From the NCBI GenBank assembly GCA_011800155.1, contig CM022377.1, positions 558,001 through 622,000 on the forward strand: a stretch of 64,000 nt of DNA. The letters run 5' to 3'. This DNA is from Flammulina velutipes (Eukaryota; Basidiomycota; Agaricomycetes; Agaricales; Physalacriaceae). The notes under the pieces were generated by a model that was not told the origin of the DNA, ran no database searches, and saw only the letters and a program-made list of their open reading frames with translations. The translations under genes and the position numbers were made by a program. Position 1 is the stretch's first letter; each line of letters opens with the position of its first letter. Positions 45,032-55,842 of this stretch are shown here, one piece after another.

Positions 45032-45343
45032 TCAAATACTTGGAATGCCCATGGGTGCGGTTGTGTCGGTGACGGGGACGCGTGCCGGAGGCGAAGGTAT
45101 AATTGCGAGCGAGTCAGGCGAAACAAACGGAAGCGTTGGCCCTGGAGATGAGACAGCAATCAAGGTTAGTCGAGGGGAAAAAAGAGATGAACGAGGGTGA
45201 CGCACCTCGAGAAATATCCTCCCGACCTCGCCTATACACATTGCATTGAGTCGTCCTTCATCTGGGTAGAAAAAAAGAGACACAGTGAGTAGAGCATACA
45301 AATCAGCAGGTGCATCCGTACGTACATCGTTAGCGGCGAACAT
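45032..45343 (-). CDS. possible small spliced gene
   Basis: Two good introns (gtacgg...tacccag and gtgcgt...ctccag) would join three small exons on the minus strand. They read MFAANDV-HEGRLNAMCIGEV, GRIFLE, then GPTLPFVSPDSLAIIPSPPA, ending MGIPSI at 45032. The splice sites look real, but the protein is short, Pro-rich and unrecognised. The true start may lie upstream. It could equally be a spliced non-coding transcript. Confidence 0.3.
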   Translation of the reverse strand: MFAANDVRTDAPADLYALLTVSLFFYPDEGRLNAMCIGEVGRIFLEVRHPRSSLFSPRLTLIAVSSPGPTLPFVSPDSLAIIPSPPARVPVTDTTAPMGIPSI

Positions 45344-47687
45344 GCCCTTGGACCTCGAAGACGGAAGACAGATGACAGGTGGTGGTGGTACGGGTTGAAG
45401 TTGGACTTGTAATTTTTTGCCCGAAGATCAACCAATTCGTCACGTGCCGACGGCATCAAGCATTTCTCTTGATCGCCGCTTCGCCGCCTTTTGCCAGACA
45501 GTGCTAACTCACTACCATTCTCTTGAATCGCGTAGATTCACTTGTTTTGCAGTAGTACTGAACGATAAAGTACGTATCATATTAAAAAAATTGCTATTCT
45601 AAAGCGATTTACTCAATTCCACTCTGATATGGTTCCCACGTCAGGATCAATGTGGCCGCTCCATTGAAAAATGGCGGCGACCAGCTGGCCTGGGATGTGC
45701 AAGCCAGTTATTGCCGAAACCTGGACGCCAGGTGGCGATCACCCATTGCCGACGAATCATCAAAACCTGGGTTCCTCAAATTTGATGCGGGTGATATCCG
45801 GATGCAGGCTCTTTGGCGGTGTAACAGTCAAGCGGTAAAGCGGCAAATTTGTCGATCGTGTACACCACGTGCTACGAACTTTGCCGGTAAAGGCAAACCG
45901 TTTGTTTCCGTGCTTCTTGACGTCTCCTCAAGGTAACTTGTCTGCGCTTATCTGTCTCTGACATCTGTCCATGGCAACCTATAGCAACTGGTATGAATTT
46001 TCAACGTGCAGGATTCGGGTTTTGAGCCTCAACTCAAGCTATTATCCAGGGTCGAATCAGGGCACAAAGTGGCGCGACTTGCATCAAAAGGATATGGGAC
46101 TCATCCTGCTCATTTCAACACACGTCTCGTCCTCATCGCTGAACGGTTCATTTCCGCCTGTGATACTAACATCGACGAGAAGTACACGCTATTCAAAGGC
46201 GTGCCACTGACTGTCGATCTTGAATTGTTCATCTCAAACATCTTGGTTTCATCATTAGGAGCACTCAGTTTCGCAATTGTTCTTCTTATAGGAGCTGACA
46301 TGACTTGTCGTACTGAAGTTTATGGGCAAGTCTTCAAAGAGGTGCAAAGGGTAACATTGCTTCCATTACTCTCTGCCTATTTTCTGGCCGGATCGATGAC
46401 CTTCGGCGGCTTGACTGTCTATTGCACGGCCTTCGGCTGTCAGAGGCCATTAGTGCTTGAAGCTAGCCTGAGCGGTGCACGGTGAGCTATTCCGGGGTGC
46501 GTTTGTCTATTCAGAGAAGGATACAATGATCAGCCGAAGGTTATGTTTCGCATATAATCTGGTAAGGTCGTACGCCTCGATTTGTCCTAGAAACGACGCC
46601 TCTGTTGGCAGTGTATCACCCGATGGCCTCTCTTTTAACTTGGGCTTCACTCAGTACCAGGCAAGTAGCTCTCACCACTATCCACGTCATCTCACAGTAT
46701 GATCTAGACCTTATACTCTCCCCGTCGTCGGTCCTGTCTTTCCGTTAATTGCGCATGAGCCCGATGGAGAGGAGACTTAATTAAGTACGTGATGTGAGTC
46801 CTTTCGTAATTGACTTTTGAGCATGGCCATATAGAAGAGAGCTAAGACGTTTGAAGGGTAGAATTCTTCTGAATGAATCTCCGTCAGATATACCATCTTC
46901 TTCTACACAGCGGAGCATATCACAGTCTACTACTCAGATGGTTGCTCAAAACAGGCTTTACAAGATGCCTTTGTTCGAAGACTTTAGAAGATCGAAGTCG
47001 AAAGCTGGGCAGGGTGGCGAGCTACGAATCTTACAAGAAGCCGCACGGAGAACCTGCAGAAGGTGTTTTGGTCTCACATTCATTGTGCTATTCATTGCGG
47101 CCTTGTTTCGAAAATATTTTGGAAGTTTTCTCTTCATACATCCCATTAATGATGTCTCTCCTTCAACTTGCAAACAGCTCTGAAGAACTAGTAAAACGAT
47201 ACATGACCGGAGACACCGATGCGTGGGAATTTTTGTTCCTTTGCGTTGAAATTGATATCGATCCTTTCAATTCCCGCCGGTGTCGAAGGCTTAAAACTTT
47301 CCCTGTTCTGAACCTCCCTGTAAAGACCTTCTGAGGCTCAGATGGTCAGGCTCTTGACAGCTGAGAACCACTGGGCAGAATGATTGATGCGCGCTGAAGC
47401 TCAGGGCAGAGTCACACACACAGTGTCGGAAAACAATAGCTTCCCCACGTTCAACGGCGAGGTCGACGTTCCCACCCCTTCAATTTTCAAGCTCTGAATC
47501 TCGAGTTATACTTCATTAAACCCAGTACTTTGGATCGCCCGTACCTTGAGCTCCCTTCGCTACAAGTATCACGACTTGGGGACAACCGTAATTAACTCAC
47601 GGGGGTAACGGCAACCTGGCGAAAAAGTTGGCGTTGCTTCGCGACGTTGACCTCTTTCCTCCATACCATCGCTCCGTCCGACGTGGG
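45344..47687. other. gene-poor region with one membrane-like open frame
   Basis: The only notable content is 46006-46485 (+). It encodes two hydrophobic segments (LFISNILVSSLGALSFAIVL and VTLLPLLSAYFLAGSMTFGG) within an otherwise unrecognised frame that ends in stops. Frames at 45652-45936 and 46851-47334 might be exons of the same decayed or unknown membrane-protein gene. I could not join them into a convincing protein. Confidence 0.35.
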
Positions 47688-49734
47688 ATGAACGCGAGCG
47701 GCAGCAAGCCCCAGTCAAGGACCTCTAGCTTTTTACGTGCAATGGGACACCGGGCTTCGGACAATGGAACTGGGGGACTGCAAATTCCAGAGGCTGGTGT
47801 GAGGCGAAGACCGAGCTTTGTCGAGTCCTTCCTTGGGCGCTCGAGGAAGAAATCGCTCGTCCCAGAGGTCAAGCCACCAGAGTCAGAGGGCAGCCAAAGT
47901 CGATCGTCTTTAATTGCCGATGGGTAAGTCCTCATATTTTTTCTCAGCCGCATCATTTCTAACGCGTCCAACCAAAAGCCGGGCTTCAAGCGTGTCTGCG
48001 TCTGACTCTACCGTGACGCCTACCAGCCATTCGTTTGGGTCTATGGTTGCGGCGCGTCTATCGCCTTCTAAACATAAATTCAGACTTTCGCGAAGTGGAT
48101 CAGGCAAGGGAAAAGCAAAAGCTCCTGCTGCTGCCCCCGTGACTGGCTACACGTCAGATTCACAACTAGATCGAGCATCGCGCTATCACCGCCGCATGTC
48201 CAGCGAGCGCAGTCACCCAGTCCCTCACCGGCCGACTATAACCGTGTCCGCATCCCCCGATACGTTTGACGACCTTTTCACTAAACCAATAAATCCTATC
48301 CCTCCTACTCATACCCCCTCCGCCTCTATCTCCAGCTTACCGCAGTCACGCCGAAAGTACTCTGGACCAGGAGACGCCACATCTGGGGATGAATCCGAGG
48401 CTCTATCCACACTGTCTTTACCCTCTAGAACCTATACTTCGCGCCGTCTTCGTCGGGGTCAAGGGCCTTCAAACATACCCTCACTTCCCCCTTCTGCACC
48501 ACTCCCTGCCCCACCAACATCATGGTCCCCGCCTAATGTTCCCGTGGCGAAACCAAGACACCGGGCGGAGTCATCTAGCACTTCCTCTCTTTCACGAAGA
48601 TCGTCTAGGCCGCGCTCTCTTACGCTCTCATCCAGCGCGTCAGTTCCTCCTTCGCCTACCACCCCTCGTCCTCCATCTCCGCCACCAGAGCCACGACAGT
48701 CCTCTACTCTGGAACGTAAATCCAAAGATGGAAAGGCAGAGAACGAGGCACTGGATATCTATACCGCTTCAATTGACCAGCTCCGTCAAGCCCTCATCTC
48801 TCGGAATTTACAGATGGAAGAACTAGCAAGTTATCTACTCAAAGTGACACAGAACCACGTCACAGAGAAGAACGCACTGGAAAAACGCATTGCTTCTTTG
48901 GAGAAGGAGGCAGAAAGACGCGACAAAGAGATGAACAGTCTCAAATGGCTGGTGGGCAACGGCCGTGCGCAGGGAACTCCAGTATCGAATGTATCGCTAT
49001 CCAGCTCCGCTTCACGTTCGTCTTCCGCAGCTCCCGGTCCCGTGTCATTCCCTCCTACGCGGATGGCGTTCCCAAATCGTGGTCATGATCACAACGACTC
49101 CGAAACTTCCAGGACGGACTCTGTCTCTATTCGGGAATCCACGGACCTCTCGGGCGCAGAGTCTTCATCGTCTTCTCGCCTAGAGAAGATGAAAACCCTT
49201 TCCAAGGCAGCTCCGCGGAGTAGGATAGGATCCATTCGTTTCCAACCTATGGCCATCGAAGCCCCGCTTTCCGACACCGCTTCCGGGTCTCGCTCTGGTC
49301 AAGGCCAGCGGTCATCGATATCGTCTTTTACATCTTCTGGTGCATCCTCTACTTCTTCAAACGTCCCCTCGAACCCTCCTAATGCCGCGATGCCGTTGAC
49401 GTCCATTCCCGAAGCAACAGGTGGTACACCTCCACCTACGCCTCCCACTCCCCCACAAGGACCGCCACCTCCACCGACTCATACACCATCCTCGGCCCCT
49501 GCACTACCTGCGCCTCCTGCTCGAATTCCGAAGCTCTCGTCTACACGGGATCGCGACCCCGCCATTGTCGCTGCGATAAGCACACACCGAAGGGAGAAGG
49601 AGAAGGGGCAGCGTTCAACCAAGGCTCAGCCTCCCAGCACCCCCGCGCGCACTCCCGCTGCAGCGTACGCCGCCAACCTGCAGAAGAACCGCCCATCCAT
49701 CGGACAAATCATGAACGCAAAATCGAACACTTGA
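47688..49734 (+). CDS. Ser/Pro-rich protein with central coiled coil, unknown function
   Basis: The start is ATG at 47688 (MNASGSKPQSRTSSFLRAMG). An upstream TTG extends the frame but is unlikely to be used. One intron (gtaagt at about 47926 to ccaaaag at about 47980) joins SSLIADG to RASSVSASDS. The protein of about 660 residues is largely low-complexity Ser/Pro/Arg. It has one ordered stretch, DIYTASIDQLRQALISRNLQ through MEELASYLLKVTQNHVTEKN and ALEKRIASLEKEAERRDKEM to NSLKWLVG, predicted as coiled coil. A poly-Pro block (TPPPTPPTPPQGPPPPP) precedes the end NRPSIGQIMNAKSNT. No known family is recognised. The make-up is similar in style to, but not an obvious paralogue of, the protein at 39828-44036. 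Confidence 0.75.
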
Positions 49735-50264
49735 GTTCTCACGCGATACACCATTACTTTACTATACCCCTCACGCTCCACGCCACACGACCTGCCACTC
49801 ATTTGTCATGGACTCGTATTCCTACGGATTGCATATTCTATAATCGTACAAACTTCGCATATTTAATTCGTATTGCTACATATTGCTTTCTACTGTATCT
49901 CCCATCTAAGTACATTAGTCATAGTACTCACTTTCCTTCCTCCAGGCAACTGTATCTGTTTCGTTTCCTCTTTGCTTTGCTTTGTTCTGGTCTTTATTAT
50001 CGGTCTGGCCATCCTGTTGGCTTAGCTGTATCTGTACCTATTTCTGCTTTTTTTGAATATAACTTTCCTTGCAATCCTTCCAAGTATCTTTCGCCGGGAT
50101 AAACAGCGCCACACAGGCCTTAGAATCAATCCAGCAAAACTCATCAGCGAAAATCCAATTCCTCTTTCGAAGCTTGTCCTACATTTTTGCAATATTATAA
50201 GTCGTCGTAGGAGCGAGCATTTTCAGGGACCTCGTGCGTATATTGATTGGCTATATTATACATT
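49735..50264. other. 3' region of the coiled-coil gene
   Basis: T-rich 3' DNA between convergent genes. No gene is seen. Confidence 0.45.
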
Positions 50265-53200
50265 CTACGGTTTGTGCTTCCTCCACGCTGCCTGATTCTT
50301 GTCCCCACCAGTAGGAATATTCAAGGTCTTCAGATACTTCCTGATCTCGACCGGAGAATCTCCAATGACGCTGTAAACCCTTTTCAAAACCTTCGGCACA
50401 TATTCAACTCGTAGCTTGATCAGGAAAGTGGCAAAGTTAAGAATACCCAGAGGCTCCGAAATGTCGAATGAGATCGCGTTACGCTCCAGGATATGAACAA
50501 TAGGCTGAAACGAATCAATAACTGCGAATTCGATCTGACAATGGGTGAATACTAACCACTCCATCTTCATCATCTGGTTTCTCAGCATACGAGACGGTTA
50601 CCACCAGTACCGAGCCTTCGGAGATGATCGTATAGACGCCAATATTGTAAATCCCCAAGGCCACGTAAAATTTGACCGACGCCGTGGCATACATACGACC
50701 TTGATAAACGTTGGTCGCAAAGCAAATTCCCAAGACTTTCTTATGCTGCGAAGAAATGATGGGCAGGAATAGGTCTGCAGGTAACAGTAAGCCATGGGCA
50801 GGTATAATAGGTTGATAGTACCTCTGCGAACATCAAGCTCCGCCATTTTTTCCGTGTCGTCATTGTCCTCTAACTCCCCACCCGTCAGAACACTCATGTT
50901 GAGACTGTGCTTGCTAGCCTGTTCGACAGGAAGAGTGACCGGTTGTTCAATGCGTGAAGGATAGAAGCTTTGAGAGATTGCGAAGAGGTCATCCGGGTTA
51001 TCCATCTCAAAGTCTCTGCCCATTTGTTGTCGCCGAGCGAGACTGGTTCCATTTCCTGTACTTGAGTCTGAATCTGAAGGCATTGACTGCTTTGGGATAC
51101 ATTTGGAAGGTGACGGTGACGCATGACGAGGCTGGATGATATTGAAAGAGGAGGATGCGGGAATTGAAGTAAAAACTTCAGGAATCCGAATGTACCCGGC
51201 AGAATCGCAGACCGCCTTCAGTGGTTCTTCGTTGTATGGCTGAAGCATAGGATTTTCCTTTCCTTTTGCCACATGGATGACACCAAGACGTCCAATGTTG
51301 TTGCGCTCGAGGGCAGCCTGAGCGGATTTCTGGACTGCTTCGATGTCTTCTGCGAAGGTACGTAGTGTTCTATCACTGTGATGACCAGACATCGAAGTGG
51401 GATCTGGAGTGTTTCTGGCGTGGGGGACAACATTGGAGGTCTCCCGGGATAAGGCTTTTGCAAATTTGGATATATTGCGGGAATCAGCAATGGTGATAGC
51501 GTCGGTGCGGGCGTTGACGGAGACCATAAGATCAACTTGGTCGGTTATATCGTCGCACTTTGTGTATACATCTACGAGCGAGCCAGTGGGAAGCATAAGA
51601 CTGCATTCGAGACTGAGGGTATTCTTCAGCTAAGATCCAATCTACGGACAGTGAAACATACGAAATCATAACATGGGCGGTATTTGAGTATTCTTTCTGC
51701 GAAAGTTTTTCTGTACTGCCATTGCTATGGACATGAAAGAATCTCATCATCAATTGGTCGAGGTTGTGCCGGCATTCGAGTTCACTGGTCAGTGTTTTGC
51801 CATTGCCATTTATCCGTTGGACATCCTCAAGCACGGAGGCAATCTCCCATAGGTTATCGCATAGTATTTTCTCGCATGAGGCGGAAAGTGTCCTGTACGG
51901 AAGCCGTTGGCCGACGGTGCGCAGTGCATCTTGCTTCAGTCTATCGGCAACCGCCTGAGCTATCTCGACCAGTGGAAGCTACATGATCATTCAGTATATA
52001 GATCAATGCATTGAGATATTCAGGGCGACATACAGTCTGTAGGTTTCTGTCTAGGACAGTGAGCTATGGATCATGAGCTATGGAATATAGCGCGCCACAG
52101 GATGACTTACGTTGTTGATCCAGGAGAACGAGAGGAGATCATAGTATTCCTTTTGAATGGTTCGGAGCGAGTTGTCCAATTTGTACTTCTCGTCCAGCAA
52201 CATGGAAGGAAACATCAATGTGCGTGTGATAACCATACGAGCGAGCATCCAAAAGGACATTAGGAGAGTCTTGTCCTCATGCTTACCTCCAGCTGCAAGC
52301 CTACGATGCGAATTGAGGACTCAAGTGTGTGCGAGGCAATTGACATGACTCACTCTGTAGCAGAGATCGTGCGGCAATGCATTGATTCGTTAGAGTCCGA
52401 GGAAGCGCGAACTGAACTAAGTAGATTTACGAGTGTAAGACTAGATAGGATGAATGAATGCAGCTCTTACCTAGGGGGTCTCGTCTCCTTTGCGGACATT
52501 CTACAAGAGTATCCATATTAGTTCAATACTATGATGAACGTGTATGAAGCTTACACGTCGCTGCCAGCAATGTTCGAGGAACTACAACACGCAAGTGAGC
52601 AAGACCGGGACCGACGAGACATGAGAAAACACACGAAGCAGCGACGCAAGGTGGCTGGTCATCCACATAAGAAGAGGCATCGATACTGTCAAGCCACCGT
52701 GTGATCTTCTCCGCCCAAGATGGTCCTTCTTCGGGTCCCACCAGCACCGCTTGATCCAATCTCCAAAGCTTTAATCGACATCCTGCAATGTCATCTTCAA
52801 GCTGGGGTGTAAACGCTATGGCCGTTTCATAGATCGTTGGAAAGTGTCGACACAATCTCGAAAGAAAAGATGCAAACTCTAGGGCACTGGAATCGTCGGA
52901 GAGGTCGTAGCAACCTTTCTCGGAATCTGATATGTGGACTGTGGACTAAATAGCTTCAGCAAAAGCATGCATTGTAGGAATCTGCGTACACAATCCGAGT
53001 CCTGGGAAGGCTGGAATCGTCCAAAGAGTATTCGAACGTTACAAGTCTTGTCGTCCAGAGCAATACCTGCCATTGGTTCGTGTATCCCCCAAGCTAGTCG
53101 CTGATACAAGCATGAGGTCATGGCAGCGTATATCTCCTTGGCCTGGGAAACACAGATCAACGCCAGTGGTGTCGACACAGTGGAGGAGTCGACAGTAAGT

Positions 53201-53943
53201 CGCGCAAGGAGAGAATAGTCAGGAGCCGCCGGGGATGGTCAGATGAGGTCGATGAGTCTTGGTTGTGGTAGAAGTCGGTTGATGCGCCCTGATCCTCTGC
53301 CCGTTTGGTCATATACTCACCAGCCAACCATCTCCTTGTGGTCCTCTCCGACTCGGTGTTGTCATGTTCCTCATGAACCGATTGCATATCATAGTCATTT
53401 GCTTCATTAAGTGCGTCGTCTGAAGAAGACCCTTCTGAGGTTATACCATCGCCATCTTCCTCGTAAGTGACGGGAGCGGGGATGTTCGCACAGATGATAT
53501 CTGTAGCATGACCGTAGTGAGAGAGAAGTCTGAGGAGGGATTACCGACAAAACACGGATCTATAGCAACAGGGTACGAGGAAACGTGCCTACAGGACATG
53601 TTAAGCCATAGCCAGACATAGAAAGACATCTTACTGAATTTCAACACCCGTCACCGCCGTATGGATGACACTTCGGATGAAGGGGGCAATGTACATCGTC
53701 TTGTCATTTTGTTCTCCGAAAAGCCGTTCGAGCGCCAAAGCCGCTACCAAGTTGTCGTGAAGAGTGTCAGTGAGACATTTCAAGTGATCCTGTAGTTCAG
53801 GTGTATCGTCCTAGAACATCAAGTTGATCATGACTACGGCCACCGAGCATTCAGAATTAACTTACTGAAGTGTTCTCGAGTAAGACACTCTCAGACCAGT
53901 GGTTGTGAGTTACAGCCGTGACGGCTGAAGTCAGGAAAGTCAT
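50265..53943 (-). pseudogene. large unrecognised fungal gene, left copy, apparent frameshift
   Basis: The start MTFLTSAVTAVTHNHWSESV (53943) is identical in style to the right copy at 62627. Exons then read NLVAALALERLFGEQNDKTM, YIAPFIRSVIHTAVTGVEI, HVSSYPVAIDPCFV and an acidic segment. The frame breaks at a run of four C (minus strand, about 53230), where the right copy has five. After the break the reading continues in another frame: LYQRLAWGIHEPMAGIALDD, FLSRLCRHFPTIYETAIAFT and WAEKITRWLDSIDASSYVDD. Further exons lead to AISQSFYPSRIEQPVTLPVE and a C-terminal block (LGILNFATFLIKLRVEYVPK) ending at 50265. More than ten introns are likely. I do not recognise the family. The break may be a true mutation or a homopolymer sequencing error. 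Confidence 0.6.
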
Positions 53944-54213
53944 TCATGTAGGTGCCAGAATGTAGGATGCAAAATATGTCTGAGTGGTCACACTTGAATT
54001 GGTGGTGAGTGTCAAAGAAATTCGATGAACGCCCGATCAATGGTCCCGGACCAACGCGAGCACGTGATCCGATCACTGGCGCTCGAAAACCTGGCTCGGA
54101 AGCGTTCCATGGATGAAGAGACAGTCTGCATGAAGCGCAAAGCAGAGGTAAATGTGAATACTACATGTATATTCCTTAATGCCATTGAGTAGGTACTACG
54201 CAAAAAGTTATTT

Positions 54214-55569
54214 TCATGATTGTTTGGTAGCCCGTTCAACTGCCAGCCACACACTCCCATATGCATAGGCGACGCTAGACTCATTTCCGTATGCCACATA
54301 GCTAGAGTGCGCCCCATTCTCATCATTCATAGCTGTAACCCAAACCAGGGAAGGGCGACCTCCCTTGCCTCCATCCTCCTCATCCTCGTCAGAACCGTCG
54401 TCCATCCTCGTCAAACCTTCATATAACTCGCTGTCATCATCAATTTGATCCTGGTCAGCAATGAAGTTGGACCCCATGTACTCCCGGTCTTCGTTCGAGA
54501 TATAGTACGTCTTGAGCGTGACATCTAGCCCGAGATCGCGACAGACCTTGTAAACAAGGGCATCACTGCCCTTGAGATATCCAATGAGCTCAGATAGTTG
54601 ATAGCCCAGACCATCGGATGTTCGCTTTAGAGCGTACTGGTGCGCCAGACCGAACCCGAGAATTCCGCCCTCAGGAAACACCTCTGGGTCATCGATTAGC
54701 TCTTGTACCGCGTCCTTCACCGTGTCATGCTTCATCAAGTTTTCACTAGAAGCATTGGTTTCAACGATGTCGTCGAAGAAAAGGTTGAACGTCAAGGTGA
54801 CTCGTGCCCCAGAGGCAACAGGGAGTACCTCGTGTGTAACATCGCTGTAGAACGCGACGAAGGCAATCTCCGGAGCACCGGGTGTGGCCTCCGCGAGCAG
54901 CTTGGGGGCATCAAACGACCACTGCTCGCCAGACTCGCCGTCTTTTGAGAGTACTAACGTGCCACCTTCATGTGGGGTGGGAAATACGATCACAAGCGAG
55001 CCAACCATGTTGTTTGCGCGTGGGGTGTCTTTATGGGCTTTGAAGAAGGAGCCTTTGTCTGAGGAAGGTTATTTCAGAAACAATTGGTGATATATTAGAA
55101 TGAACAAGCTGACCGTAAATATTGAGCTTGTAAGGCTCCGCACGGATAAAACGGTGCAATGCTGTATTCGAAGTGAAGAGGTCTCGCTGAATCCGCTGGA
55201 GGATGTTGGTGCTGGCCAAGTCAAAAGGCATGGAAAACTGCGAAAGCTCTAGCTTCAGCGCCTTGCGGTAGCCTTCATCCATAATCGTCTGGGCGCCGCG
55301 TCCAAAGGGAGCAGCATCACACGAAGCAATAAGCTTCGCCAGCTCCTCATCTGAAGCCTTTGCCAGATTGAGATCAGCGCTGGGTCACAAACATATTAAT
55401 CAGACAAAGGGCAGGCATGAAATCAACGACCAACGTACAGAGAAGTCGCACTCGGCCTGTAGTAAAGGTCACAGTGCTCAACGGGAACCTTACAGGTTCC
55501 GCTCGTGAAGTATTCTTCTTTGAGAGCAGAGCGGAGACGCGAAATGGCTGGGTGCAATGTGGTAGACAT
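54214..55569 (-). CDS. 2OG-Fe(II) oxygenase, left copy
   Basis: 2-oxoglutarate- and iron-dependent oxygenase of the prolyl-hydroxylase-like fold; the substrate is unknown. Three or four exons: MSTTLHPAISRLRSALKEEY, then ADLNLAKASDEELAKLIASC and PFDLASTNILQRIQRDLFTS, then DKGSFFKAHKDTPRANNMVG. The HxD pair of the iron site is in FKAHKDTPR. The distal His and the 2OG-binding Arg are in SDVTHEVLPVASGARVTLTF. After the core comes a C-terminal extension with DDPEVFPEGGILGFGLAHQY and an acidic loop (MDDGSDEDEEDGGKGG), ending ERATKQS at 54214. The frame is intact. It sits in the left arm of the inverted repeat. Confidence 0.88.
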
Positions 55570-55608
55570 CGTGGATTGTTACCAGAATTAAGGGCCCACA
55601 ATCGATCG

Positions 55609-55615
55609 TTTTATA
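55609..55615 (-). promoter_or_regulatory. TATA box of the left oxygenase copy
   Basis: TATAAAA on the minus strand, about 40 bp before the start codon at 55569. The same element and spacing are kept in the right copy, in the context gtgtataaa-cgatcgattgtgggc/tcc. Confidence 0.6.
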
Positions 55616-55842
55616 CACTGTTGGTTCCCTAGAGCCGACGGCTGGATGACAAGAAACGAGTCACCGCCCGCCATGATTGAAATGGAAAACACACCTTTCT
55701 TGCACTGACGCCACGACAATCATCCCCAGAGATTACGCAAAGTATGATGCAAAAGTACTACATACTAGGGAACATAAAAGGAATACATCGAGCAGGGTAC
55801 ACAATAGATAATAACATAGCGCAGCATTCATGAATTCATAAA

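Larger units (their letters stand above)
52572..55663 (-). repeat. left arm of the inverted repeat around SCC3
   Basis: Inverted match to 60868-64000. The base at 52572 pairs with the last base of the window (gttcgaggaactacaac against gttgtagttcctcgaac). The upper end is near 55663 (agaaacgagtca against tgactcgtttct). It carries the first half of the unknown gene and the complete oxygenase gene. Because the right arm is cut by the window edge, the true arms may be longer. Confidence 0.88.
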
